From an uncultured Chromatiaceae bacterium (GTDB lineage: Bacteria > Pseudomonadota > Gammaproteobacteria > Tenderiales > Tenderiaceae): DNA of 34,021 bases. Positions 18,454 to 27,681 of this stretch are shown piece by piece (positions within the stretch are counted from its first letter, which is position 1; every line of letters starts with the position of its first letter). Made by a program: the position numbers and the translations under genes. The stretch lies in NCBI GenBank assembly GCA_947259785.1, contig CAMYNQ010000014.1, positions 1 to 34,021 of the forward strand, read 5' to 3'. The notes beneath the pieces are model-generated. The model had not been told where the DNA came from. It saw only the letters and a program-made list of their open reading frames with translations, and did not search any database.

Positions 18454-18795
18454 ATGCTTACAGCGTTGACTGTTATTCATGTTTTGCTAACGATTTCACT
18501 GATTGCTCTGGTGCTGATTCAGCGTGGCAAGGGTGCTGATATGGGGGCGGCCTTTGGTAGTGGTGCCTCGAGTACGATGTTTGGTAGTCAGGGCGCGGCA
18601 TCATTTTTGACGCGTACAACGGGTGTGATTGCAACCTTATTTTTCGTTACCAGCTTGAGTTTGGCTTATATGAGTGGGCAGCGAACTGAACGTCAAAGTG
18701 TGACCGAACTTGGTCAAGCAGCTGAGGCCGTGTCTGTTGAGGCAGAAGTATCGACAGGGGCGGCAAAACCTGACTTGCCTGAATTGCCAGAATAA
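18454..18795 (+). CDS. secG: Protein-export membrane protein SecG
   Basis: SecG is the small auxiliary subunit of the SecYEG translocon. The 113-residue product has two transmembrane helices (about 3-21 and 51-70) flanking the conserved loop LIQRGKGADMGAAFGSGAS (about 22-40) and the FGSQGAASFLTRTT motif. The acidic C-terminal tail is variable, as is normal. The ATG has the ribosome site GAGGTAAAGAAGTA. The tRNA-Leu gene starts 27 nt after its stop, too close for an independent promoter outside secG. Confidence 0.96.
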   Translation: MLTALTVIHVLLTISLIALVLIQRGKGADMGAAFGSGASSTMFGSQGAASFLTRTTGVIATLFFVTSLSLAYMSGQRTERQSVTELGQAAEAVSVEAEVSTGAAKPDLPELPE

Positions 18796-18822
18796 AGTTT
18801 TAAAACGAGTTCACAAACTGTT

Positions 18823-18907
18823 GCCGATGTGGTGGAATTGGTAGACACGCTATCTTGAGGGGGTAGTGGCGCAAGCTGTGCCGGTTCGACTCCGGCCATC
18901 GGCACCA
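18823..18907 (+). tRNA. leuU: tRNA-Leu (anticodon GAG)
   Basis: An 85-nt class II tRNA including an encoded CCA. The acceptor stem GCCGATG pairs exactly with CATCGGC, followed by ACCA. The anticodon stem CTATC/GGTAG (one T-G wobble) encloses the loop TTGAGGG, giving anticodon GAG, which reads CUC and CUU. A short variable arm (TGGC GCAA GCTGT region) and the T arm GCCGG-TTCGACT-CCGGC are clear. The gene following secG matches the position of leuU in E. coli. It is probably processed from the tpiA-secG transcript. Confidence 0.97.
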
Positions 18908-19009
18908 ACATTAAATAAATGTGAGCTAATATTTGGAAGTGAAGTTGTAGTGATAAAAGTTTGATCAAAGTGTTGCTTTTGTTGTGTTTGTGCAGGTTGT
19001 ATCGATCTA

Positions 19010-19048
19010 ACCTCATGAATCTAGCGGGTATTTGAGGTGGCTCTTTTT
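19010..19048 (+). terminator. Weak terminator-like inverted repeat after tRNA-Leu
   Basis: ACCTCA (19010-19015) and TGAGGT (19033-19038) can pair around a 17-nt loop, with TTTTT at 19044-19048 five bases later. It may weakly end the tpiA-secG-tRNA transcript just before the nuo promoter. The long loop and short stem make this tentative. Confidence 0.3.
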
Positions 19049-19049
19049 G

Positions 19050-19079
19050 TTGACAATTAAGAAAAAACTAGCCTAGACT
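19050..19079 (+). promoter_or_regulatory. Promoter of the nuo operon
   Basis: A perfect -35 TTGACA (19050-19055), an 18-nt spacer and TAGACT (19074-19079) form a sigma-70 promoter about 109 nt before nuoA. Three CTAG tetramers, each five bases apart (19068, 19073, 19078), cover the -10 region, and CCTAG-A-CTAGG (19073-19082 area) is a short palindrome that could bind a regulator. A second weaker -35 (TTGACG, 19087) is followed by A+T-rich DNA. Confidence 0.65.
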
Positions 19080-19129
19080 AGGTGTGTTGACGCAATAAAA
19101 ATATAAAAAATAATACGGTTTGAGGGGAT

Positions 19130-19152
19130 TGAGGTCTAAACACCTCATTTTT
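19130..19152 (+). promoter_or_regulatory. Hairpin with T-run in nuo leader
   Basis: TGAGGT (19130-19135) pairs with ACCTCA (19142-19147) around a 6-nt loop and is followed by TTTTT (19148-19152). It lies 36 nt before nuoA, in the predicted leader. The shape is that of a weak intrinsic terminator, so it could attenuate the operon. The 280-nt gap between tRNA and nuoA holds no other gene. Confidence 0.5.
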
Positions 19153-19187
19153 ATAAAAAAGGGCTGGTTAGGGATAGTTTCCGTATC

Positions 19188-19544
19188 ATGCTAGAAAATT
19201 ACTTACCAATTCTGGTTTTCATTATTTTGGGTGTGCTGTTTGGCGTAGGGCCGATCATTGCTGGCTTTGTGTTGGCGCCGCACCGTCCTGATAGTGAAAA
19301 ACTTTCCCCATACGAATGTGGCTTTGAGGCGTTTGAAGATTCGCGCATGAAGTTTGATGTGCGTTACTACCTCGTTGCAATTCTGTTTATTATTTTTGAT
19401 TTGGAAATAGCATTTCTGTTCCCTTGGGCTGTTGTGCTGAAAGAAATTGGAATGTTTGGTTTTGTCGCCATGATCGTTTTTTTGGGGATTTTGGTGATTG
19501 GCTTTATCTATGAGTGGATGAAGGGAGCGCTGGAATGGGAATAG
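19188..19544 (+). CDS. nuoA: NADH-quinone oxidoreductase subunit A
   Basis: NuoA is a small membrane-arm subunit of complex I near the quinone site. The 118-residue product has three transmembrane helices (about 5-28, 62-82 and 88-110). The conserved loop between the first two helices reads [25 protein letters not shown]; its Cys (ECG) is the one known to be exposed in the open state of other complexes I. It opens the 14-gene nuo operon. Its last 10 nt overlap the start of nuoB. The ribosome site, AGGGA about 12 nt upstream, is not ideal. Confidence 0.97.
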   Translation: MLENYLPILVFIILGVLFGVGPIIAGFVLAPHRPDSEKLSPYECGFEAFEDSRMKFDVRYYLVAILFIIFDLEIAFLFPWAVVLKEIGMFGFVAMIVFLGILVIGFIYEWMKGALEWE

Positions 19545-20011
19545 AAGGCATCCTTGAGAAGGGCGTGGTTACTACCACTGCTGATAAACTTATTAATTGG
19601 GCGCGTACTGGTTCACTATGGCCGATGACTTTTGGTCTAGCTTGTTGTGCAGTTGAAATGATGCATGCGGGTGCGGCGCGTTATGATTTGGATCGCTTTG
19701 GTGTAGTGTTTCGCCCCAGCCCGCGCCAGTCTGATGTGATGATTGTGGCTGGTACTTTGGTAAACAAGATGGCGCCAGCGCTGCGAAAAGTTTTTGACCA
19801 GATGTCTGAACCACGTTGGGTTATCTCAATGGGTTCATGTGCTAACGGTGGTGGTTATTATCACTATTCCTATGCCGTTGTGCGTGGCTGCGATCGAATC
19901 GTCCCGGTAGATATTTACGTACCTGGCTGTCCTCCGACAGCAGAGGCCTTGCTCTACGGCATTATTCAGCTGCAGAACAAAATTAAGCGTACCAACACTA
20001 TTGCACGCTGA
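19535..20011 (+). CDS. nuoB: NADH-quinone oxidoreductase subunit B
   Basis: NuoB holds the terminal 4Fe-4S cluster N2 that passes electrons to quinone. The 158-residue product has the four N2 ligands: tandem Cys37-Cys38 ([10 protein letters not shown]), Cys102 (GSCANGGG) and Cys132 (VPGCPP). I start at the ATG at 19535 ([10 protein letters not shown]) because AGGGAG at 19522-19527 precedes it at a normal distance; the upstream in-frame GTG at 19514 lies deep in nuoA. The overlap with nuoA (10 nt) suggests coupled translation. Confidence 0.98.
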   Translation: MGIEGILEKGVVTTTADKLINWARTGSLWPMTFGLACCAVEMMHAGAARYDLDRFGVVFRPSPRQSDVMIVAGTLVNKMAPALRKVFDQMSEPRWVISMGSCANGGGYYHYSYAVVRGCDRIVPVDIYVPGCPPTAEALLYGIIQLQNKIKRTNTIAR

Positions 20012-20022
20012 GGTTGGGGACT

Positions 20023-20631
20023 ATGTCTATTTCTAACGAAAAACTGGTTGAACGCCTGCAAAATCGTTTTGGCGATGTATTGCAGGGCTGCGATGTCGCA
20101 GTTGGTGAGGTCACAATTGAGGTGGGTCGCGAGCAACTGCTCGAGGTTTGTACTGCCTTGCGTGATGATCTTGGTCTGCACTTCGAACAGCTTATCGATT
20201 TGTGTGGAGTTGACTTTTTAGAGCACGGCGAAGGCGCTTGGCAAGGTCCGCGTTTTGCTGTGGTCTATCATCTACTCTCTATCCGTAATAATTGCCGTCT
20301 GCGTGTTCGAGTATTTGCTGATAATGAAGAGCCCCGTGTTGATTCGGTTATCCCTATATGGAATGTTGCCAATTGGTTTGAGCGTGAGGCATTTGACATG
20401 TTCGGCATCCTTTTTGATGGTCATCCTGATCTACGTCGCCTGCTGACTGATTATGGTTTTATCGGCCATCCTTTCCGTAAGGATTTTCCTCTGCTGGGTC
20501 ATGTTGAAATGCGTTATGACCCTGAGCGTAAGCGTGTTGTTTATGAGCCGGTTGAGACTGAATTACGTATTGTTGTGCCGCGTGTAATACGTCACGATAA
20601 TCGTTATGAAGAATTGGAAAAGGGTGAGTAA
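20023..20631 (+). CDS. nuoC: NADH-quinone oxidoreductase subunit C
   Basis: NuoC is the 30-kDa peripheral-arm subunit that supports NuoD. The 202-residue product has the family signature in [20 protein letters not shown] and the [16 protein letters not shown] segment near the C-terminus. It is a separate gene, not fused to nuoD as in E. coli and Pseudomonas. I start at the ATG at 20023 after GGGGA; the TTG at 20014 is also in frame. It is 11 nt after nuoB and 2 nt before nuoD. Confidence 0.97.
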   Translation: MSISNEKLVERLQNRFGDVLQGCDVAVGEVTIEVGREQLLEVCTALRDDLGLHFEQLIDLCGVDFLEHGEGAWQGPRFAVVYHLLSIRNNCRLRVRVFADNEEPRVDSVIPIWNVANWFEREAFDMFGILFDGHPDLRRLLTDYGFIGHPFRKDFPLLGHVEMRYDPERKRVVYEPVETELRIVVPRVIRHDNRYEELEKGE

Positions 20632-20633
20632 CG

Positions 20634-21887
20634 ATGGCTGAGATTCGTAACTACACCATGAACTTTGGTCCCCAGCATCCATCTGCGCATGGGGTGCTGC
20701 GACTGGTGCTGGAATTAGACGGTGAGGTCATTGAACGCGCTGACCCGCATATTGGTCTGCTGCATCGCGGTACCGAAAAGCTTGCTGAGGGTAAGCCGTA
20801 TAACCAGAATATCGGTTATATGGATAGGCTCGATTACGTTTCCATGATGTCGAACGAACACGGTTATGTCATGGCCATCGAGAAACTGCTTGGTTTGGAA
20901 ATACCACTGCGTGCGCAATACATTCGTGTCATGTTTGACGAAATTACACGGATACTGAACCACTTGTTGTGGTTAGGTGCTCATGCGTTGGATATTGGTG
21001 CCATGACGGTGTTTCTGTATGCCTTTCGTGAGCGTGAAGATCTGTTGGATGCCTATGAAGCTGTTTCCGGTGCGCGTATGCATGCGACCTATTATCGTCC
21101 TGGTGGCGTGGCGCGTGACTTACCTGAGAAGATGCCGCAGTACCAAACCTCTAAGTGGCACAACGCCAAAGAGGTTGATCGTATGAACCAGAATCGTAGC
21201 GGCTCGCTGCTCGATTTTCTGGAAGATTTTACCAAGCGCTTTCCAACTTATGTCGATGAATATGAAACTCTGCTGACGGACAACCGTATCTGGAAGCAGC
21301 GTACTGTTGATATTGGTATCGTTACACCAGAGCGTGCTCTGCAGTTGGGGTTGACCGGGCCAATGATTCGTGGCTCCGGCATTGAATGGGATCTTCGTAA
21401 AAAACAACCTTATGAAGTTTATGATCGCCTGGATTTTGATATTCCAGTGGGAACAAATGGTGATTGTTATGATCGTTACTTGGTGCGTGTTGAGGAAATG
21501 CGTCAATCGAACCGCATTGTTCATCAGTGTATCGACTGGCTGCGTAAGAATCCCGGTCTGGTAAAAGTGGATAACTACAAGGTTAGTCCACCCCGCCGCG
21601 AGCAGATGAAGGGTGATATGGAAGCTTTGATTCACCACTTCAAACTGTTTACTGAGGGTTATTGTTTGCCGGAAGGCGAAGCCTATGCGGCTGTTGAACA
21701 TCCTAAAGGTGAGTTTGGTGTCTATCTGGTTTCCGACGGTGCCAACAAGCCTTATCGCATGAAAATTCGTGCGCCAGGTTTTGCCCATATGGCTGCCTTG
21801 GATGAAATGTCTCGTGGCCACATGATTGCTGACGTTGTCGCTATCATCGGCACGCAGGATATTGTATTTGGAGAGGTTGACCGCTGA
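20634..21887 (+). CDS. nuoD: NADH-quinone oxidoreductase subunit D
   Basis: NuoD is the 49-kDa subunit that forms the quinone pocket with NuoB and NuoH. The 417-residue product begins [20 protein letters not shown]. His19 and Tyr68 (MDRLDYVS) align by spacing with the His and Tyr that contact the quinone head group in the Thermus enzyme. The C-terminus [18 protein letters not shown] is the standard ending. Its stop shares one base with the nuoE start (TGATG), implying coupling. Confidence 0.98.
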   Translation: MAEIRNYTMNFGPQHPSAHGVLRLVLELDGEVIERADPHIGLLHRGTEKLAEGKPYNQNIGYMDRLDYVSMMSNEHGYVMAIEKLLGLEIPLRAQYIRVMFDEITRILNHLLWLGAHALDIGAMTVFLYAFREREDLLDAYEAVSGARMHATYYRPGGVARDLPEKMPQYQTSKWHNAKEVDRMNQNRSGSLLDFLEDFTKRFPTYVDEYETLLTDNRIWKQRTVDIGIVTPERALQLGLTGPMIRGSGIEWDLRKKQPYEVYDRLDFDIPVGTNGDCYDRYLVRVEEMRQSNRIVHQCIDWLRKNPGLVKVDNYKVSPPRREQMKGDMEALIHHFKLFTEGYCLPEGEAYAAVEHPKGEFGVYLVSDGANKPYRMKIRAPGFAHMAALDEMSRGHMIADVVAIIGTQDIVFGEVDR

Positions 21888-22393
21888 TGTCCCAACAAAA
21901 ATCCCAGACTAAGTTGCATTTGATCACGGCTGAGTCACTTGCTGAGATTGACCAGAACGTCGCCAAGTATCCTGCTGAACGCAAAGAGTCTGCTTGTATG
22001 CCAGCACTTCGCATTGTCCAGGATCAGAATGGTGGCTGGTTGACCAATGACTTGATGGATGCCGTGGCTGAACATCTTGAAATGCCCGCGATTGCAGTCT
22101 ACGAGGTGGCAACCTTTTATTCCATGTATGAGCATAAGGCGGTTGGACGCAACAAGATCAGTGTCTGTACTAATATCTCATGCATGTTATGTGGTTCTGA
22201 TGAGATTGTTGGTCATCTCAATAACAAACTTGGTATCAAGTTTGGTGAAATTACCGAAGATGGTAAGTTCAGCCTGAAAGAAGTTGAATGCCTGGGGGCA
22301 TGTGCTGGTGCGCCTATGATGCAGATCGGACGTGATTATCACGAAAATCTGACCCCGGAGAAGATTGACGCTATTTTAGATAGCCTCGAGTAA
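21887..22393 (+). CDS. nuoE: NADH-quinone oxidoreductase subunit E
   Basis: NuoE is the 24-kDa thioredoxin-fold subunit of the NADH-dehydrogenase module, carrying the 2Fe-2S cluster N1a. The 168-residue product has the four ligands as Cys94 and Cys99 ([11 protein letters not shown]) and Cys135 and Cys139 ([11 protein letters not shown]). The [16 protein letters not shown] segment is also typical. It overlaps nuoD by one base and ends 5 nt before nuoF. Confidence 0.98.
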   Translation: MSQQKSQTKLHLITAESLAEIDQNVAKYPAERKESACMPALRIVQDQNGGWLTNDLMDAVAEHLEMPAIAVYEVATFYSMYEHKAVGRNKISVCTNISCMLCGSDEIVGHLNNKLGIKFGEITEDGKFSLKEVECLGACAGAPMMQIGRDYHENLTPEKIDAILDSLE

Positions 22394-22398
22394 ACACC

Positions 22399-23667
22399 AT
22401 GGCCAACAACGACGTTTGTTTTCGCAATAATCACCTGGATAAACCTTGGGCGATGGATACCTATCAGGGTACTGGTGGTTATGAGGTTTGGAAAAAGATA
22501 CTCAAGGAGAAGACCTCTCCCGAAGAGATTATCGAGCAGGTCAAAATCTCGGCCTTGCGTGGCCGTGGCGGTGCAGGTTTTCCGACCGGTCTGAAGTGGA
22601 GTTTCATGCCGCGTAATTCAGAAGGACAGAAGTACATAGTCTGTAACTCAGATGAGGGCGAGCCTGGTACTTGTAAGGATCGTGATATTCTGCGCTACAA
22701 TCCGCATCAGCTGGTTGAAGGGATGGCGATTGCTGGTTACACCATTGGTGCAACGCAAGGATATAACTACATTCGTGGTGAGTTCTGGGAACCCTATGAA
22801 CGTTTTCAGGCTGCCATAGAAGATGCTCGTGCTGCTGGATTGCTGGGTAAAAACATCATGGGTTCAGGGATTGATTTCGATCTGGAAGTCCATCTTGGTG
22901 GTGGAGCCTATATTTGTGGTGAAGAAACTGCTTTGCTTGAGTCTATCGAGGGCAAAAAGGGGCAGCCGCGTTTTAAACCGCCGTTTCCAGCTAGTTATGG
23001 CCTGTATGGGCGTCCAACCACTATCAACAATACCGAGACATTGGCATCAATCCCAATGATTCTGAAAAACGGTGGCCAGTGGTTTCTTGACCTGGGTAAG
23101 CCAAACAATGGTGGCACTAAAATATTTTCTGTTTCCGGGCATGTAAACAAGCCAGGGAACTTTGAAGTGAACATGGGCACCCCGTTTGCTGAACTGTTAG
23201 AAATGGCGGGTGGGGTACGCGATGGACATAACCTCAAAGCGGTTATTCCTGGTGGTTCATCCACTCCGATTGTCCCTGCTGATGTGATGATGAAAACTGA
23301 TATGGATTACGATTCAATCGGTAAGGCAGGGTCAATGCTGGGTGCGGGTTCAGTCATTGTCATGGATGAGACTACCTGCATGGTTAAGGCCTTGGCACGT
23401 CTTTCGCACTTTTATTTCGAAGAGTCCTGTGGTCAATGTACACCATGCCGTGAAGGTACTGGTTGGTTGGCGCGTGTTGTTCATCGTATCGAACATGGAC
23501 AAGGACGTCAGGAAGACCTGGATATGCTTGATGATGTAGCTAATAAAATTATGGGGCGCACAATCTGTGCCCTGGGTGATGCTGCCGCCATGCCTGTGGC
23601 CAGTTTCATAAAACATTTTCGCGATGAGTTCCAATATCACATCGATCATGGCAAGTGCCTGGTGTGA
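22399..23667 (+). CDS. nuoF: NADH-quinone oxidoreductase subunit F
   Basis: NuoF is the 51-kDa subunit that oxidises NADH with FMN and passes electrons to the 4Fe-4S cluster N3. The 422-residue product shows the NADH/FMN glycine motif [12 protein letters not shown] (53-64), the [13 protein letters not shown] flavin segment and the loop [14 protein letters not shown]. The N3 ligands are Cys344, Cys347 and Cys350 ([13 protein letters not shown]) and Cys390 ([10 protein letters not shown]). Start by homology; the ribosome site is weak (GAGTAAACACC), perhaps translated by coupling to nuoE. Confidence 0.98.
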   Translation: MANNDVCFRNNHLDKPWAMDTYQGTGGYEVWKKILKEKTSPEEIIEQVKISALRGRGGAGFPTGLKWSFMPRNSEGQKYIVCNSDEGEPGTCKDRDILRYNPHQLVEGMAIAGYTIGATQGYNYIRGEFWEPYERFQAAIEDARAAGLLGKNIMGSGIDFDLEVHLGGGAYICGEETALLESIEGKKGQPRFKPPFPASYGLYGRPTTINNTETLASIPMILKNGGQWFLDLGKPNNGGTKIFSVSGHVNKPGNFEVNMGTPFAELLEMAGGVRDGHNLKAVIPGGSSTPIVPADVMMKTDMDYDSIGKAGSMLGAGSVIVMDETTCMVKALARLSHFYFEESCGQCTPCREGTGWLARVVHRIEHGQGRQEDLDMLDDVANKIMGRTICALGDAAAMPVASFIKHFRDEFQYHIDHGKCLV

Positions 23668-23719
23668 TTTGTAGTTTATTGACGAAGTTAAACAGATTAA
23701 GAATGTACGGGGCCAATTG

Positions 23720-26083
23720 ATGGTAAGTATAGAAATCGATGGGAAGAAGATCGAGGCGCAGGACGGGGCCATGATCATTGAGGCCGCTGATGAGGTCGGT
23801 ATTCCTATTCCTCGTTTTTGTTATCACAAAAAGCTGTCGGTTGCTGCCAACTGCCGTATGTGTCTGGTTGAAGTAGAGAAAGCTGCTAAACCTTTGCCTG
23901 CCTGCGCCACACCTATTACAGATGGTATGGTTATTTTTACTCGATCAAAAAAGGCCATTGATGCGCAGAAAAGTGTGATGGAATTTCTGTTGATCAATCA
24001 TCCTCTGGATTGCCCAATCTGTGATCAGGGTGGTGAATGTGAACTTCAGGATCTGGCCATGGGCTTTGGTGGTGATCATTCACAGTATGGTGAAGAAAAA
24101 CGAGTCGTGTTTGATAAGAACCTTGGCCCGCTGATCTCGACAGACATGACACGCTGTATTCACTGTACCCGTTGTGTTCGTTTTGGACAGGAAGTTGCTG
24201 GTGTCCAAGAGTTGGGCGCCACTGGTCGTGGTGAACATATGTTAATAGGTACCTATGTTGAGAAAGCAGTGACCTCCGAGCTTTCCGGCAATGTAATCGA
24301 TCTTTGTCCGGTTGGTGCTTTGACATCAAAGCCATTTCGTTTTCATGCCCGTAGTTGGGAGATGAATCAAATCAACACCATAGCGGCGCATGATTGTGTT
24401 GGTTCGAATATTCAAGTTGAGACTCTGCGAAACGAAGCTCGCCGTGTCACTCCAGTTGAAAACGAGAGCATCAATGAAACATGGATTTCTGATCGGGATC
24501 GTTTTAGCTATGAAGGTGCGAATAGTACTGATCGCCTGCGTACACCAATGGTCAAACAAAATGGTGAATGGCAGGAAGTCGATTGGCAAACTGCACTTGA
24601 TGCAACTGTTTCTGGCCTGAAGTCTGTTTTGGAAAAACATGGTGCTGGTCATTTGGGCGCACTGACATCAGCAAGTGCCACTATTGAAGAGATGTACTTG
24701 TTGCAGAAACTGGTGCGTGGTCTGGGTGGATCAAATATAGACCATCGCCTTGCTCAGCTTGATTTTGCAGATCAGGAGAGCATGCCTCTGTATCCATCGT
24801 TGGGGCAAAGTATTGAGTCTCTTGAAGATGTGGATGCCGCTTTGCTGATTGGCTCCAATATTCGCCATGATCAACCTTTGCTTGGTCTTCGTGTGCGTAA
24901 GGCTGCCTTGAATGGTGCCAACATCATGTGCGTAAATCCGGTTGATTATGAGTTTATGTTCCCGGTTGCTGAGAAGATAATTGCAGCACCTGCTGGAATG
25001 GAACAAGAGCTTGCAGGTATCGCTAAGGCTTTAGTTGAAGCGGGCGCCTCTGCACCGCATGACCTTAATGCGCTGATTGCAGGTGTTGAAGTTTCTGATG
25101 CTCAGCGTTCAATCGCTGAAAAGCTGAAATCAGCAGCCAAGGCAATCGTCATGTTGGGGAGTTATGCCCAGGCATCGGCATCAGGTTCTAAGCTACGCTC
25201 ACTTGGTCAAGCAATTGCGGAGATGAGTGACGCAAACTGTTCTTATCTAACAGATGGCGCAAACAGTGCCGGTGCATATCTGGCAGGTGCTTTGCCCCAT
25301 CGGGCTGCCGCAGGCAAAGGTGCTACTTTTGGTTTGAATGTGCAAAGTATGCTAACTGAAAAGTTGGCAGGTTATGTCTTACTCGGTACTGAACCTGAGA
25401 ATGATGTTGCTAATGCCGCTGCTGTGCTTGCGCCACTGAATAAGGCTGAATTTGTTGTTTCAATGACCAGCTATAAGAGCGAAACAATGCTCGAATATGC
25501 ATCAGTGTTGCTGCCAATTGCACCATTTACTGAGACCTCGGGCACATTTGTCAATGTAGAAGGTCAGTGGCAGAGTTTTCCTGGCAGCGTTAAGCCATTG
25601 GCCGAAACTCGTCCGGCATGGAAGGTGCTGCGTGTAATGGGTAACTTGTTTAACCTGGATGGCTTTGAACAAGAGTCTTCTGAAGAAGTCCGTAATGAAT
25701 TACAGGCGCTGGTGGATGGTGCAAGTGAGCATAAGACTGCGCCACATTTTTCAGCATCCCTGACTGTAGCCAATGACAAGCCGGTGCGTGTTGCTGATAG
25801 TGGAATCTATTCAATCGATGCAACAGTAAGACGTGCCGAATCTTTGCAAAAGACACCTCAGACTAAGGCTGCGGCTGCGGCAAGAATTAACTCAACCACT
25901 GCCAAGGCGCTTGGTTTGTCTGATGCGGTCAATGTTGAAGCGATGCAAGGTGAAAGCAGTTGTGTAATTGCTTTGGAAATTGATGATCGTGCTGCCGATG
26001 GAACGGTTTGGTTGTCAGCCGGTGCCCATGAAGTTGCCGGTTTTGGGTGTGATGGGGCAGAAATTGCCCTTAAGCCAGTATAG
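23720..26083 (+). CDS. nuoG: NADH-quinone oxidoreductase subunit G
   Basis: NuoG is the 75-kDa Fe-S subunit linking the NADH module to the Q module. The 787-residue product holds cluster N1b (Cys34, Cys45, Cys48, Cys62), the His-ligated N5 (His94, Cys98, Cys101, Cys107) and N4 (Cys146, Cys149, Cys152, Cys196). A molybdopterin-oxidoreductase-like domain without catalytic cofactor motifs follows. The extra N7 cluster motif known from E. coli and Thermus is absent: only Cys226 lies in that region. ATG at 23720 is chosen; the TTG just before it is in frame. A 52-nt gap separates it from nuoF. Confidence 0.98.
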   Translation: MVSIEIDGKKIEAQDGAMIIEAADEVGIPIPRFCYHKKLSVAANCRMCLVEVEKAAKPLPACATPITDGMVIFTRSKKAIDAQKSVMEFLLINHPLDCPICDQGGECELQDLAMGFGGDHSQYGEEKRVVFDKNLGPLISTDMTRCIHCTRCVRFGQEVAGVQELGATGRGEHMLIGTYVEKAVTSELSGNVIDLCPVGALTSKPFRFHARSWEMNQINTIAAHDCVGSNIQVETLRNEARRVTPVENESINETWISDRDRFSYEGANSTDRLRTPMVKQNGEWQEVDWQTALDATVSGLKSVLEKHGAGHLGALTSASATIEEMYLLQKLVRGLGGSNIDHRLAQLDFADQESMPLYPSLGQSIESLEDVDAALLIGSNIRHDQPLLGLRVRKAALNGANIMCVNPVDYEFMFPVAEKIIAAPAGMEQELAGIAKALVEAGASAPHDLNALIAGVEVSDAQRSIAEKLKSAAKAIVMLGSYAQASASGSKLRSLGQAIAEMSDANCSYLTDGANSAGAYLAGALPHRAAAGKGATFGLNVQSMLTEKLAGYVLLGTEPENDVANAAAVLAPLNKAEFVVSMTSYKSETMLEYASVLLPIAPFTETSGTFVNVEGQWQSFPGSVKPLAETRPAWKVLRVMGNLFNLDGFEQESSEEVRNELQALVDGASEHKTAPHFSASLTVANDKPVRVADSGIYSIDATVRRAESLQKTPQTKAAAAARINSTTAKALGLSDAVNVEAMQGESSCVIALEIDDRAADGTVWLSAGAHEVAGFGCDGAEIALKPV

Positions 26084-26106
26084 CGAGTGAAGCGAGATAG
26101 ATAAGA

Positions 26107-27156
26107 ATGATTGAAGCTGCACTGACAATTTGGAACGCGATTCCCGAACTGCTGCAGATCGCAATTAAGATCGTTGCCATTGTGGTGCCGATAATGCTTT
26201 CGGTCGCCTATTTGACCTTGGCTGAGCGTAAAGTGATTGGTTATATTCAGGTGCGTATTGGACCTAACCGTGTTGGCCCACGCGGGCTATTGCAGCCGAT
26301 TGCTGATGGCCTGAAACTGGCCTTAAAAGAAATTATTATTCCAACCAATGCCAACCGTTTTCTGTTTGTGCTTGGGCCGATTATTACCCTTGCACCTGCG
26401 TTGGTTGCCTGGGCGGTTATCCCTTTTGACGAAGGCATGGTGTTAACCAATATCGATGCCGGGCTGCTTTATATTCTGGCGATGACTTCTGTTGGTGTCT
26501 ACGGCGTCATTATTGCTGGCTGGGCATCTAACTCAAAATACGCCTTCCTAGGCGCGCTACGTTCATCGGCACAGGTAGTTTCCTACGAGATCGCCATGGG
26601 TTTTGCCCTGGTAGTTGTATTGATGGCAGCGGGAAGTTTGAACCTGCAAGATATTGTCATGGCGCAGAAAGGTGAACTGGGGCTGATGGACTGGTTTTGG
26701 TTGCCACTGCTGCCAATGTTTGTGGTCTATTTTATCTCAGGTGTCGCAGAGACAAACCGAGCGCCATTTGACGTGGCTGAGGGTGAGTCTGAGATCGTTG
26801 CCGGTTTCCATGTTGAATACTCGGGTATGACCTTTGCCGTATTTTTCTTGGCTGAATACGCCAATATGATTTTGATTTCAGTGCTGACAGCTATCATGTT
26901 TATGGGCGGGTGGTTATCGCCAGTCGCAGGGACAATGCTTGAACCTGTGTTGTCTTGGGTACCAGGTATAGTTTGGTTGTTGGCTAAAACTGCACTTTTG
27001 TTATTCCTATTTCTTTGGTTTCGGGCAACTTTTCCCCGTTACCGTTATGACCAGATCATGCGTCTGGGTTGGAAAATATTTATTCCGGTGACAATCGTTT
27101 GGATCTTGGTCGTCGGTTGTTTGGTACTCGGCAGTGTGCCTCCATGGTTCGACTAA
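26107..27156 (+). CDS. nuoH: NADH-quinone oxidoreductase subunit H
   Basis: NuoH is the membrane subunit next to the quinone tunnel and start of the proton path. The 349-residue product has about eight transmembrane helices. The charged first loop [20 protein letters not shown] and the later [20 protein letters not shown] segment carry the acidic E-channel residues of the family. The amphipathic-loop region after [10 protein letters not shown] is standard. It lies 23 nt after nuoG and 12 nt before nuoI. Confidence 0.98.
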   Translation: MIEAALTIWNAIPELLQIAIKIVAIVVPIMLSVAYLTLAERKVIGYIQVRIGPNRVGPRGLLQPIADGLKLALKEIIIPTNANRFLFVLGPIITLAPALVAWAVIPFDEGMVLTNIDAGLLYILAMTSVGVYGVIIAGWASNSKYAFLGALRSSAQVVSYEIAMGFALVVVLMAAGSLNLQDIVMAQKGELGLMDWFWLPLLPMFVVYFISGVAETNRAPFDVAEGESEIVAGFHVEYSGMTFAVFFLAEYANMILISVLTAIMFMGGWLSPVAGTMLEPVLSWVPGIVWLLAKTALLLFLFLWFRATFPRYRYDQIMRLGWKIFIPVTIVWILVVGCLVLGSVPPWFD

Positions 27157-27168
27157 GGGGGAGCAGAT

Positions 27169-27657
27169 ATGAATGCAATGAATCATTACGTTAAGAGTTT
27201 TCTGCTGTGGGAACTGTTCAAAGGTTTGGCGCTCACGGGGAAATATCTGTTCGCCAAAAAGATTACTGTTCAGTATCCAGAAGAAAAAACACCGCAGTCG
27301 GGTAGATTCCGTGGCTTGCATGCTTTGCGCCGCTATGAAAATGGCGAAGAACGCTGCATCGGTTGTAAATTGTGTGAGGCGACTTGTCCTGCCCTTGCGA
27401 TCACTATTGAATCTGATCAGCGTGACGATGGTAGCCGTCGTACCACGCGTTATGACATCGATTTATTTAAGTGCATTTATTGCGGATTTTGTGAAGAAGC
27501 CTGTCCGGTAGATGCCATTGTTGAAACCCGTGAATTCGAATATCACTTTGAAAAGCGCGGTGAAAACATTATGACCAAGGATAAGCTGCTGACTGTTGGT
27601 GATCGTCTGGAAAAACAGATTGCCTTCGACCGTGGTGAAGACGCGCCATACCGCTAA
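27169..27657 (+). CDS. nuoI: NADH-quinone oxidoreductase subunit I
   Basis: NuoI carries two 4Fe-4S clusters (N6a, N6b) between NuoG and NuoB. The 162-residue product has two ferredoxin motifs: [12 protein letters not shown] (Cys63, 66, 69, 73) and [12 protein letters not shown] (Cys102, 105, 108, 112). An N-terminal amphipathic helix (about 5-30) would lie on the membrane. The ATG at 27169 follows a strong GGGGGAG ribosome site; a second Met at codon 4 is less well placed. Confidence 0.98.
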   Translation: MNAMNHYVKSFLLWELFKGLALTGKYLFAKKITVQYPEEKTPQSGRFRGLHALRRYENGEERCIGCKLCEATCPALAITIESDQRDDGSRRTTRYDIDLFKCIYCGFCEEACPVDAIVETREFEYHFEKRGENIMTKDKLLTVGDRLEKQIAFDRGEDAPYR

Positions 27658-27681
27658 TAAACAGGTGTAACTGACTACGTT

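Noticed and set aside
18960-18969. Perfect palindrome TTTGATCAAA as a possible FNR site upstream of nuo
   Set aside because: FNR sites need TTGAT-N4-ATCAA; here the halves abut with no spacer. It is also 81 nt from the predicted -35.
19068-19082. TrpR operator from the CTAG motifs
   Set aside because: TrpR operators have CTAG pairs 8 nt apart in a TTAA-centred palindrome; the 5-nt spacing here does not fit, and nuo is not a Trp target.
21120-21821. Reverse-strand open frame (233 codons) within nuoD
   Set aside because: Antisense shadow of conserved nuoD codons with no domain or ribosome site support.
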